From Pseudovibrio brasiliensis (GTDB taxonomy: Bacteria; Pseudomonadota; Alphaproteobacteria; Rhizobiales; Stappiaceae), in assembly GCF_018282095.1 (NCBI RefSeq), contig NZ_CP074126.1, forward strand, positions 544,501 to 608,500: a stretch of DNA of 64,000 nt, read 5' to 3'. The first letter of the stretch is position 1. Every line of letters begins with the position of its first letter. Shown piece after piece: positions 18,292 to 27,433 of the stretch. A program made the translations under genes and the position numbers. Under the pieces are notes generated by a model, which worked only from the letters and a program-made list of their open reading frames with translations, made no database searches and had not been told where the DNA came from.

Positions 18292-18778
18292 ACTTATGCC
18301 CCTTTGCGTTGGTTTGCGTTGGTTTGTGAAAGCCAACGCACTGCGAGGTCTTATCCGATGGGAATAGACCTTCGTTCTCTTAATTGAGCGTGGCCTCATA
18401 TAAGAGCGCTGTAAACCTGAGATAAGACTCGTGTCATATCTATCAAGGGTAATCTGGAGAGAGAATTAATCGAGTAATTTCAGCGCATTAGAGAGAAGGG
18501 CGCTTTGCTGCCGCACCAATGCTGGCAAAACAACCTGCACCCAGCATGTGGAAGATCCCATCACAAACACGCGAGCATAAAACGGGCGTAACACGCCACC
18601 CGTCATTTTGCGTTGCTATGTGCAACTTTGCGTTTTTCTGCGTTCCTATGGAAATTGGTAGCGCGGTACCATCCCAACCGACGCGCCCCCCGCAAAAAGG
18701 GGAATAAGTGCTCTGAGAAAAAGCCTTGGGCAGCCCATCATTCCCGCCGCCCAAAACCAAACTTATCCCCACAAGGGC
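18292..18778. other. Intergenic region between the two lipoprotein genes
   Basis: About 490 bp without a convincing gene. It contains a short tandem repeat (GCGTTGGTTT twice, near 18304-18327) and weak GC-rich hairpins near 18685-18760 that could end transcription of the second lipoprotein gene. Confidence 0.4.
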
Positions 18779-19189
18779 TTACTGGTTCGCGTTAATCAAC
18801 CCAGTACGCACTTCGCTGTCAGTCTCCAGCATGGTGTAGTTTTTCAAAACACCACGGCTGTTGAAGAACAGAGCCAACTCTTTCTTCTGCAGATCCTGAC
18901 CACCAGCCAGAATGTCTACCACAGGAATGAAGTTCTCAACCTTCGGCTGGGAGCGCACATGCTGGTACTTCCAGATCTCGTTACCGCTATCGCTGAAGTC
19001 GACAGTGTCCGGGCTGCCAAACAGCTTGGCCACATCATCCTTGGTGGTTTTGCCCTTGGTCAGCTTGGTCGCAACAGTCGCAGCTGTCTCTTTACGAATG
19101 TTCTCGTTGCCAACAGATGCACAAGCAGCAAGAGACGCTGCCAGCGCAACAGAAATCATGATTTTCGTGAAACGCAAAGTAATCCCCAT
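18779..19189 (-). CDS. Small SmpA/OmlA-type lipoprotein, paralog 2
   Basis: 136 residues from the ATG at 19189. A signal peptide (FTKIMISVALAAS) ends in the lipobox LAAC. The mature domain (ASVGNENIRKE, KGKTTKDDVAKLFGSP, SGNEIWKYQHVRSQ) matches paralog 1 closely, pointing to a local duplication. A TTG four codons downstream (19177), with GGGG spaced before it, aligns with the TTG start of paralog 1 and may be the real start. A role in outer-membrane maintenance is inferred from the fold only. Confidence 0.8.
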   Translation of the reverse strand: MGITLRFTKIMISVALAASLAACASVGNENIRKETAATVATKLTKGKTTKDDVAKLFGSPDTVDFSDSGNEIWKYQHVRSQPKVENFIPVVDILAGGQDLQKKELALFFNSRGVLKNYTMLETDSEVRTGLINANQ

Positions 19190-19579
19190 CAGGCCTGGCG
19201 TCAGCTGGCCTGTATTCCAAAACGGCCCCAACACTAACCGGGAATCCGCAACTTATAATGGAAACTCCCCTACCAGATATGCGGAGCACATGCCATTGGT
19301 TTTAATCAATGAGCCCGTTAAACTTAAGATTGAAAGTACTGCCAATGATTGATGAAAAAGGTCATCATCATCGATATCATTTCGCTGTAGAGTCACTGAA
19401 CTTAAAAGCAGACCTCTCAGGAAGTGTGTTGTAGCTAACATTCTTAACGAAACGTGAGTTGTTGCCTTAATAATTATCAGTTGAATAGCTATATAGATAC
19501 TCGAGTTGCTTTACGAGCTTATGTTAGTTTGATTTACAAGGTTTATCTTGGTCGCTCGATTTTTTGGTAAGGTAGAAAA
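19190..19579. other. Intergenic region upstream of the TIGR04255 cassette
   Basis: About 390 bp, AT-rich towards its right end. It separates the minus-strand lipoprotein from the plus-strand cassette and should hold divergent promoters. I see no gene or clear repeat. Confidence 0.4.
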
Positions 19580-20389
19580 ATGAAACGCCCGCAACATCTT
19601 CCTGACTTTACTTCTCCACCTTTGAGTGAGGTGGTGTTGGGTGTTCAGTTCAAGCCTATTACTAAATACACATCGATCGTTGGTGCCCGAATTTGGGAGT
19701 TGTTTAAAGATGAGTTTCCATTAGTTGAAGAACATCCAATCTTAGCACCTACTTATGAAACCTTTGGAGCAAGGCAGCCTACAAAAGATATTCAACTTCA
19801 ATTTGGTGCGCCATCAGTTGGGCAGAGATTTTGGTTTATCTCTCCAGATAGTAGTCATTTATTGCAGTTGCAGTCAGATAGATTTCTTGCAAACTGGCGC
19901 AAGCGTATCGAGTACGGCGAATATCCACGGTATGAAGAGATTTTGACGAAGTACCGAGAGCGATATGGCAAGTTGACAGATTATGTACTCAATGAGTTGG
20001 GTACTTCAGTACACGTCAATCAGGTTGAAGTTACGTATGTAAATCATATCTTAGTTCAAGATTTCCAAGAAGCGCCACAATGGTTCTCGTTTCTGGCTGG
20101 TAATGAGTTGAATGTCGAAGCTTTCAACGCCAGCTTTAGTGAAGTGATTAAAAACACTAACGGGGCTCCGCGTGCGCGTTTAATCTATGATTTGCAATCT
20201 GCACTCTCATCTGATGGAAAACAGAAAGCATATAGATTTTCATTAACTTTCCGTGGACAGCCTGAAGATGCGAATGAAAAGAGTATTTTTGAGTTTTTCA
20301 ATAAGGGAAGAAATGAAATCGTAAAGCGATTTGCCGAGTATACTACACCATTCGCACATAAACAGTGGGAGCGGCTTGATGAGCATTAA
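19580..20389 (+). CDS. TIGR04255-family protein
   Basis: 269 residues. The N-terminus (PQHLPDFTSPPLSEVVLGVQFKP) and the blocks LQLQSDRFLANWRKR, RYEEILTKYRERY and QVEVTYVNHI match my recollection of TIGR04255, a sporadically distributed family of unknown function. There is no signal peptide or membrane helix. A GGTAGAAA-type site precedes the ATG. It overlaps the next gene by 11 bp, so the two are translationally coupled. The gene is AT-rich compared with flanking housekeeping genes. Confidence 0.8.
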   Translation: MKRPQHLPDFTSPPLSEVVLGVQFKPITKYTSIVGARIWELFKDEFPLVEEHPILAPTYETFGARQPTKDIQLQFGAPSVGQRFWFISPDSSHLLQLQSDRFLANWRKRIEYGEYPRYEEILTKYRERYGKLTDYVLNELGTSVHVNQVEVTYVNHILVQDFQEAPQWFSFLAGNELNVEAFNASFSEVIKNTNGAPRARLIYDLQSALSSDGKQKAYRFSLTFRGQPEDANEKSIFEFFNKGRNEIVKRFAEYTTPFAHKQWERLDEH

Positions 20390-20858
20390 AGAACTTTTGA
20401 AGACAGTGTATCAAGAAGATATGGTTACAGTTGCCTCAGAAAAAGCGTCGGCCACTATATTTTCGTTTCCGGAAGCTAAAGTTAGAGTAAACCCTGATCC
20501 GCCATTAGTAAGAGCGCTACAAAGTCGAATGAATGAGCTCTGTGCTTTAGAAAAAGGCTGGGATGGTTACGGTGGGCAGCCAGTTTCTCATCACCGAATG
20601 AGTTTTGGTGCAAATTTACTTGGTAGCATCTGCTCAGAGAATACGCCGACTCCAAGCCTCGTTCCTGGTAGCGATGGAACTGTCCAGATAGAATGGCATG
20701 AAAATTTTTGCGATATCGAGTTGGATATTTTAGACGCTTTTGAGGTGTCTGTTTATTGCCACGATATTAAAGATAATATTGAAGAAGAGTTCGATCTTAG
20801 TTCTGATTTCTCTGCATTGGCCAAGTGGATTCAGAAGCTTGAAGAAAACAGAGCTTGA
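20379..20858 (+). CDS. Cassette protein 2, unknown function (GWDGYGG motif)
   Basis: 159 residues from the ATG at 20379, inside the end of the preceding gene. I do not know the family by name. The clearest feature is LEKGWDGYGGQPVSH (about residues 60-75), a motif I associate with small proteins found beside TIGR04255 genes and similar sporadic cassettes. The C-terminal half is acidic (CDIELDILDAFEV, NIEEEFDLSSD). It is predicted soluble. Function cannot be assigned from sequence. Confidence 0.7.
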   Translation: MSIKELLKTVYQEDMVTVASEKASATIFSFPEAKVRVNPDPPLVRALQSRMNELCALEKGWDGYGGQPVSHHRMSFGANLLGSICSENTPTPSLVPGSDGTVQIEWHENFCDIELDILDAFEVSVYCHDIKDNIEEEFDLSSDFSALAKWIQKLEENRA

Positions 20859-20879
20859 TTATTTAAAAGCGGAAAAAAT

Positions 20880-21311
20880 ATGCAATCTGTTGACCCATAT
20901 GATGAAGACGAAATCATTGAGAACGACAGGATCATCAGGCGAATTAACCCTGAGCAACATATAGTTACAGACTTAAATCGAAATTGTAGGCGGATTTCTA
21001 CTAAAGCATTTTCTCCTTCATCCGAACCGACATATGGGATGTCAGTTGATATTGAAAAGCTGATTCTGAATGCAGGGTTAGTACCAACGGAGTTTGTTAC
21101 AACTCCCACTTACACGGGGTCTGTGTCTTTTGCGGCACAAGATATTCGGAATACTGACTTAATTGTGGGATATGAGCCGATTGCTGATAATCCATACCAT
21201 GGAGAAGTCTGGGCCAAGGAAAACAAGCAACGTTTTAAGAACTCTCAAAAAAAGCAGCTGCTAAGAGCCGCAGAATGGTATGTGAGAATCGAAGACGTTG
21301 AGCTTGGTTAA
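20880..21311 (+). CDS. Cassette protein 3, unknown function
   Basis: 143 residues, beginning 21 bp after cassette protein 2 in the same direction. It has no recognised domain. The N-terminus is rich in Asp/Glu/Ile (DPYDEDEIIENDRIIRR), the middle contains YGMSVDIEKLILNAGL, and the C-terminus has NPYHGEVWAKENKQRF followed by a basic helix (KNSQKKQLLRAAEWYVRI). The YGMSVD and HGEVW motifs recall small unknown proteins of mobile cassettes. The three genes probably form one operon. Confidence 0.65.
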   Translation: MQSVDPYDEDEIIENDRIIRRINPEQHIVTDLNRNCRRISTKAFSPSSEPTYGMSVDIEKLILNAGLVPTEFVTTPTYTGSVSFAAQDIRNTDLIVGYEPIADNPYHGEVWAKENKQRFKNSQKKQLLRAAEWYVRIEDVELG

Positions 21312-21418
21312 GTCTCATGTCTCCCCACAGCCACACAACCCACGCTCGCAAAGCTTGCCCATTGACACCGCATGCATCTGGTTGCATGCTCTTGGGTGAG
21401 GCCCAAAACCTCTCCAAA

Positions 21419-21637
21419 CAGCGGTACCCGCTCCCGTTAACTAGCGGATTTTTTGTGCCTTTTTTCCAAAAGTGCGCAAACCCTTTGCTATGAGCGGGAG
21501 GGCGGTGAATACAATACTCTCTTCGGAGGGGAATAAACCCGCCTGTCTGTTTGCAGGTTTTTGGCCTCCCGCTCGCCAGCGAGTCCCAAAAGCTTTCTGT
21601 CGTGCGGCCTTCAACACCCTAAACAGAGGGATTGAAA
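21419..21637 (+). ncRNA. Structured leader RNA of the duplicated module, copy B
   Basis: A terminator-like hairpin CCGCT (21428-21432)/AGCGG (21443-21447) precedes a T-rich stretch. The closing stem GAGCGGGAGG (21492-21501)/CCTCCCGCTC (21565-21574) encloses CTCTC-TTCG-GAGGG (21517-21530) and CCTG/CAGG (21542-21545/21554-21557). Relative to copy A, two pairs of the UUCG stem are exchanged (T-A to C-G and C-G to T-A) and one becomes U-G, so pairing is kept while sequence changes. This supports a real RNA structure. Confidence 0.6.
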
Positions 21638-21904
21638 ATGGACGACTCCGCATGCGCATGCAGCGCCACAAACACTCTTCAGAATGAAATTGACGAAGTA
21701 ACCATTGCTGTCTCCGATTTGGAGAACCTCGCTTACATGCAGCAGTTAGTGCTGAGTGAGCGATTAAAACACAGCACGGAACGGGATGCTTTGTTCACTT
21801 TGCACTACGCTTTGTGTGACCGCCTTGAAGCACTGAAAAAGATCTGCGGAACATTGGAGCGGGTCGCCTTTCCGCAGCCGATAAGCACAGCAACCGCTTC
21901 ATGA
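21638..21904 (+). CDS. Small protein of the duplicated module, copy B (unknown function)
   Basis: 88 residues from the ATG at 21638 (MDDSACACSATNT), preceded by AGAGGGA. It is paralogous to the product at 9992-10264 and shares the central helix region (VSDLENLAY, QQLVLSERL, RDALFTLHYAL). Three Cys fall in or near conserved positions (ACACSATNT, YALCDRLE), but only some are shared with copy A. Unknown family; predicted soluble and mostly helical. Confidence 0.75.
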   Translation: MDDSACACSATNTLQNEIDEVTIAVSDLENLAYMQQLVLSERLKHSTERDALFTLHYALCDRLEALKKICGTLERVAFPQPISTATAS

Positions 21905-22017
21905 CCCAATCGCTGTAACGGTGCTCGCGGCGCTTTGCGCCCACCCCGCATCACAGCACGCCCCGCTGAGGGCCTCCAACAGCTCGCATGGGGCTGATGA
22001 AGCTTATGGGCACCCTG

Positions 22018-22044
22018 CTGGTCTGCGCTCACCCCGCAGGCCAG
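22018..22044 (+). terminator. Terminal hairpin of module B
   Basis: A 10-bp stem CTGGTCTGCG (22018-22027)/CGCAGGCCAG (22035-22044) with one G-U pair. Copy A has a Watson-Crick pair at that place, so pairing is preserved. Confidence 0.55.
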
Positions 22045-22849
22045 TCTCTTGTAAGCTTAAAGCTGAGGCGAATCCCGGTGCAAATCACGCATTTGCTCTG
22101 CCTGAACGTGAAAGTGATTCATGCCAATCAATCAAAAAATATTAGCAGCTAACGCTAATATATAAGTTTATTGTGGAATAAATAGGATGTTTTGAGCCGC
22201 AGTAACTTGTGCGTTTCCCGCCTGCAAAATCCAGAAAACCCTTGGTATTTCAGGGAGGTTGTAAAGGCAGGCACATCGCACTGCGGTAGCCCTGTCCCCA
22301 TCAAGCCCTGTACCTAAGTAGTTTTTCTTTTTGACTTTCAGGCCAATTCGCCCAAACTCCTGAGTGTGTAATAAGTTCAATGATGAATTTACATTGGGGC
22401 TGGGAAAATGCGCTGGTATCAGCTGTATTTGAATATCTTGAAAAGAGATAAGCTGCCTTGGCACATCGAAGATGTATCCATGGCCAACAACCTGCACCTC
22501 GTCTAACGACCTTTCGCCTGCAGTGGAGTCGCTCCTGCTGCACGGCCGCATGTCAGCTCGCCATCTGCCTCCTATAGTCCGCCAAAGATGCAGAGAGCAG
22601 AAGCCAGCCAAACATGCAGCACTCTCCAAAACAAGTAAATATCAGGCACTCACTCTGAAACCACACCCCCTAAGTGGCCGAAGAACTGTGTCTTGATATA
22701 GGCAATACAGTCGGCACCTCCGGTTTGCGCTGCAGGTGTGCCCTGTTTGCTTCAGAATAATGGCGTTTGTCTTAATCCTGTCTTCCAAGTGTTGAGCGCA
22801 TTGGAGCAGAAGAACGGCACCGGCATGCCTGAGACTTGCTACGGAGACA

Positions 22850-22972
22850 ATATACAGATCACAGCACATCCAAGATTATGCAGATTAATACTCTGTGTGG
22901 TCAAGTAATGCGCATGTAACTATCAGCGCCTTGTGTATTGCATAAAGGTATATGTCGCTGTGATCTGTATAT
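22850..22972. promoter_or_regulatory. 16-bp inverted repeats flanking 91 bp upstream of tpl
   Basis: ATATACAGATCACAGC (22850-22865) and its exact reverse complement GCTGTGATCTGTATAT (22957-22972) flank 91 bp. Each arm contains TGTGATCTG, like a CRP/FNR-superfamily half site. Dimeric regulator sites with looping are plausible. Confidence 0.45.
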
Positions 22973-23131
22973 AAAAACGATTATTTATTCACATATGGAT
23001 ATTGTTACTTATTGTGATGATCGAATATTTGGATATCTAATAGTTGATGAAGATTTGTGAAGAGAAAAAGATTTCCATTCGTAAGTAAATAAACTTCAGG
23101 AAATCACTATTTTCTTCACTCCTTGAGAATT

Positions 23132-23152
23132 CGGAAAGATCCGTTCTTTCCG
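23132..23152 (+). promoter_or_regulatory. Hairpin in the tpl 5' untranslated region
   Basis: A perfect 8-bp stem CGGAAAGA/TCTTTCCG with a 5-nt loop, ending 36 bp before the lyase start. There is no T-run after it, so it is not a classic terminator. Confidence 0.4.
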
Positions 23153-23176
23153 CCCAATTGGTAAAGAAGTAAGTAA

Positions 23177-24565
<1,389 letters not shown>

Positions 24566-24777
24566 GCGATAAGCTATTGAAGTGACTAGAAATAGTCATA
24601 GAGTAAACAGCATTGGAGGAGAGCTTGAGTGCTCTCCTCTGTTGTTATCAAAGCACAAGATTTACCCATCGTAAGCCTATGTGCGCTTTTCGGGAAAGCT
24701 CTGCCGCGGGGCATATTCAATTCGGCAGATGGTTTCTCTCTTGGTCACGGCAAAACGCCGGAGTTGGGAGGCTCACT

Positions 24778-26061
24778 ATGACCATCGCTTCTGAGCAGGT
24801 TCCGACTGCAGAGACAGTTGAACCGCAAACTACCAAAAAAAGTCAGGGCACTATCCTGGGCGCCAGTGTGATCGCTGCTGGCACCGCCGTCGGCGCGGGC
24901 ATGTTCTCGCTGCCAGTAGCCAACAGTGGTGTATGGTTCACCGTCTGTCTGGTTCTGATGATTGTCGTTGGTTACATCATGCACACCGCATCGTTGTACA
25001 TCATGGAAGTCACGCTGCACTTCCCTGAAGGCTCCAACTACGACAGCCTTGCTAAGGGCACCATCGGCAACTTTGGCCGCATCGTAAACGGCCTCTCCGT
25101 TGCCTTCCTGTGCTATGTTCTGACCTACGCCTACATCTCAGGCGGCAGCTCAATCATCACATACTCGCTGTCCATCTTCGGTGACGTGAACATGTCATCC
25201 GGGGTTGCGAGTTTGATCTTCGCAGTCGTGCTTCTGTCGATTGTGATGATGGGAACCAAAGCGGTTGACCGTGTGAACACCGTTCTCATCGGCGGCATGA
25301 TCATCACCTTCATGATCAGCCTGAGCTCACTGATCGGCAACTCCTCAACAGCCAACCTGTTTCCGGAGATCTCTCTTGGTGATCGCATGCCTTATGCGTT
25401 CTACACAATCTCCTTCCTGGTGGCGAGTTTTGGTCTTCAGATCACCGTACCAACTGTAACCAACTATCTGGGTCTGGATGCGAAGCGCACCAGCAAGGCG
25501 CTGCTGATCGCAATCTTCCTTGCAGGCTTCTTCTACTTCCTTTGGATGTTCGCAGTATTCGGAAACATCTCTCGTGATGACTTCCCTGCCATCATCGCAG
25601 AAGGCGGTAACATCGGTAATATCATCGGTGCTTTGAGCAAGTCTGGTATCAGTGCCAACATCTCTGTCATCCTGCAGATCTTTGGCAACATGGCTGTTGC
25701 AACATCCTTCTTAGGTGTGTCCCTCAGCCTGTATGATTACATCTCAGACTTGTTCAAGTTCGACACTGCGACCGTTGCCGGTAAAGCAAAGACAGTAGGC
25801 ATCGCCTTCGTTCCAACCATCATCCTTGCAATCCTGTTCCCGCACGGGTTCATCGCTGCAATCGGTTATGCGGGCGTGGTTCTGGTGATCTTCTCACTGC
25901 TGGCTCCAATCGTCATGGTGCGCATCTGTCGTGAGCGGAACCCGAACATGTACCAGGTCCCAGGCGGCAACGCACGTCAGGCAATGGTCTTTGGCTTCGG
26001 TATTCTGGTGTTCATCATCACTGCATTCGAGCTGACCGGCAACCTGCCGATCTTCGGCTAA
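24778..26061 (+). CDS. Aromatic amino acid permease (TyrP/TnaB/Mtr family)
   Basis: 427 residues from the ATG at 24778, preceded by GGGAGG. It belongs to the hydroxy/aromatic amino acid permease family: the first helix SVIAAGTAVGAGMFSLPVA holds the family signature, and about eleven membrane helices follow, with GLQITVPTVTNYLG in the middle and a C-terminal helix IAAIGYAGVVLVIFSLLAPI. It probably imports tyrosine (or tryptophan) with protons to feed the lyase encoded 212 bp upstream. The upstream in-frame extension lacks family similarity and is excluded. Confidence 0.88.
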   Translation: MTIASEQVPTAETVEPQTTKKSQGTILGASVIAAGTAVGAGMFSLPVANSGVWFTVCLVLMIVVGYIMHTASLYIMEVTLHFPEGSNYDSLAKGTIGNFGRIVNGLSVAFLCYVLTYAYISGGSSIITYSLSIFGDVNMSSGVASLIFAVVLLSIVMMGTKAVDRVNTVLIGGMIITFMISLSSLIGNSSTANLFPEISLGDRMPYAFYTISFLVASFGLQITVPTVTNYLGLDAKRTSKALLIAIFLAGFFYFLWMFAVFGNISRDDFPAIIAEGGNIGNIIGALSKSGISANISVILQIFGNMAVATSFLGVSLSLYDYISDLFKFDTATVAGKAKTVGIAFVPTIILAILFPHGFIAAIGYAGVVLVIFSLLAPIVMVRICRERNPNMYQVPGGNARQAMVFGFGILVFIITAFELTGNLPIFG

Positions 26062-26117
26062 GCGTCTGACTGGAAGGCCGAAACGCTTTTCAGGCAAAGG
26101 CAAGCAGGAGCAAAAAA

Positions 26118-26160
26118 CTAAAGCAGTTCAATCGATCTAATGGGAACCGAACTGCTTTAG
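26118..26160. repeat. 12-bp inverted repeat (CTAAAGCAGTTC element)
   Basis: Perfect arms CTAAAGCAGTTC (26118-26129) and GAACTGCTTTAG (26149-26160) with a 19-nt loop. A diverged copy with the same ends is at 36351-36394, so this may be a dispersed repeat family rather than only a terminator. Confidence 0.65.
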
Positions 26161-26244
26161 GCACTCTGAAAAGACTGCAAGAAACACGACTTTTAGTCGG
26201 GGCAAATTTGATTGCGGGTTTCTGCCAAAGCTCCCGCAATCATT

Positions 26245-26268
26245 CAGCTGGCCCTTTGCTGCCAGCTG
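26245..26268. terminator. Perfect 8-bp hairpin
   Basis: CAGCTGGC (26245-26252) pairs with GCCAGCTG (26261-26268) across an 8-nt loop, immediately before the stronger hairpin at 26273. No T-run follows. Confidence 0.4.
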
Positions 26269-26272
26269 CAGA

Positions 26273-26306
26273 CTTGCCGCAGCCCTTCCCGGCTGCGGCA
26301 AGTTTT
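26273..26306 (+). terminator. Strong intrinsic terminator of the tpl-permease operon
   Basis: A perfect 12-bp stem (26273-26284/26291-26302) with a 6-nt loop is followed by TTTT. Confidence 0.85.
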
Positions 26307-26443
26307 CTGCTGTTCCGACCTAAAAACAACACCTCGAACTTGCTGGGAGGCAGGTTTGGGGTGTTTGCTGGTTGTAAAAGCAATCCAGAGGAAGTGTGTC
26401 TTGCTAAACGTCCCTGCTCCATACAGGTGGAGCTGGGATCTCT

Positions 26444-26971
26444 TTAACGCTTCAAAACGTACTGTGTGTTTTGGGGAGCTGCCCCTGAGCTCGCCCAGCA
26501 GGTCTTGTTAACTTTAACAAGCCTTGCGGTTTCTCCCCCCGACTGCGATTTGAGAACAAGCTCTTTTCCATCCAGATTCCATGAGGCAGCTTTGCCCTTG
26601 CTCAATGCACAGCCTGACTTGGTGTTGATCGTACGCTTGGCTTTATCCTGCGGATCGGATGTCATCTCCAATGGGCACGACTTCCTGGCATTCAGATCAA
26701 CTAGTGTCCAATCACCCAAGAGCTCTTTTGAGGTTGGGGCAGAGGCTTCGTTGGCAATAAATTTTGCGACTGATGCGAGGGCTTTTATTGAATCGGTGGA
26801 GATAAACACATTAGCCTGGGAAGAATAACCAAGTTTGTTTGTGGTGTTATTGGCCGAGCACAGTTCTAGCTTCGGCTCCTCTTTCTCAGTGTTTTTAGAT
26901 GATGTTTGGCAACCTGCCAGTGCAATCAATAATCCAGAAAGAGCAACGAATGTGTAAGTACGCCTAAGCAA
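26444..26971 (-). CDS. Lipoprotein with protease-inhibitor (AprI/Omp19-type) domain
   Basis: About 175 residues. I use the TTG at 26971 because GAGG lies 8 bp upstream (26980-26983) and it gives a normal signal peptide, LRRTYTFVALSGLLIALAGC, with lipobox LAGC. The C-terminal ~100 residues (LLGDWTLVDLNARKSCPLEM, GCALSKGKAASWNLDGKELVL, CWASSGAAPQNTQYVLKR) form the small beta-barrel of the Inh family, which includes alkaline-protease inhibitors and Brucella Omp19. It probably sits in the outer or inner membrane facing the periplasm and may blunt proteases; the target is unknown. Confidence 0.8.
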   Translation of the reverse strand: MLRRTYTFVALSGLLIALAGCQTSSKNTEKEEPKLELCSANNTTNKLGYSSQANVFISTDSIKALASVAKFIANEASAPTSKELLGDWTLVDLNARKSCPLEMTSDPQDKAKRTINTKSGCALSKGKAASWNLDGKELVLKSQSGGETARLVKVNKTCWASSGAAPQNTQYVLKR

Positions 26972-27136
26972 GTGAAAATCCTCAATAAATATCAAACGTG
27001 AGGATTTTAGATCAATAAATGTATATTGCAATCATAGGTTGATTAAATTTCTGAAGTGCACTTATGCCATCGAACCATGTCTGATCTTGTTTTGTGGAAG
27101 ATAAAAACATGTGAGGGGGCCGCTGCGATATTCAAG

Positions 27137-27433
27137 CTACCCCATAATCAGCGATAAACTTCCAAATGCAACGACACCAAGACACATCGTTGCAATGACG
27201 TGGTTTGTTGTGATTGCTACGCCCAAGGCGACCGCAGCTGCCATCCACATTTGCGCGGATTGCCCGGAAAGGGAGGTTGCGATGAGGCTGACGACAATCA
27301 AGCCGGGCAGTTCCTCTAGCACCCAAGTGTGCTTTGAGGCTCTAACTTTGCTCCCTGCAAAAAGTCCTATTACCCGAATGGAAAGGGCAGCTACAGCCAG
27401 TGTAAAAATGATAAGCCAATGAGAGCTGGTCAT
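27137..27433 (-). CDS. azlD: AzlD-family branched-chain amino acid export subunit
   Basis: 98 residues with about four hydrophobic segments (HWLIIFTLAVAALSIRVIGLF, LPGLIVVSLIATSL, MWMAAAVALGVAITTNH). Size, arrangement and position directly after azlC identify the small subunit of the LIV-E type exporter. Its start overlaps the azlC stop by 4 bp (ATGA), so the two are translationally coupled. Confidence 0.88.
   Translation of the reverse strand: MTSSHWLIIFTLAVAALSIRVIGLFAGSKVRASKHTWVLEELPGLIVVSLIATSLSGQSAQMWMAAAVALGVAITTNHVIATMCLGVVAFGSLSLIMG

Larger units (their letters stand above)
21419..22044 (+). repeat. Duplicated module, copy B (leader, ~90-residue ORF, terminal hairpin)
   Basis: The plus-strand counterpart of 9740-10484. 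It begins CAGCGGTACCCGCTCCCGT exactly as copy A does, and carries the leader, the paralogous small gene and a terminal hairpin. It directly follows the three-gene cassette. Confidence 0.85.
26062..26443. other. Hairpin-rich intergenic region after the permease gene
   Basis: About 380 bp without a gene, packed with hairpins at 26118-26160, 26245-26268, 26273-26302 and, weaker, around 26328-26362 (AACACC/GGTGTT arms). It divides the plus-strand lyase operon from the minus-strand lipoprotein. Confidence 0.6.

Noticed and set aside
21921-22145. 74-codon frame in the 3' part of module B
   Set aside because: The stretch is not conserved as protein in copy A, and it covers the terminal hairpin.
22168-22629. 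153-codon minus-strand frame upstream of tpl
   Set aside because: No family resemblance, no convincing ribosome site, composition unlike coding DNA of this genome.
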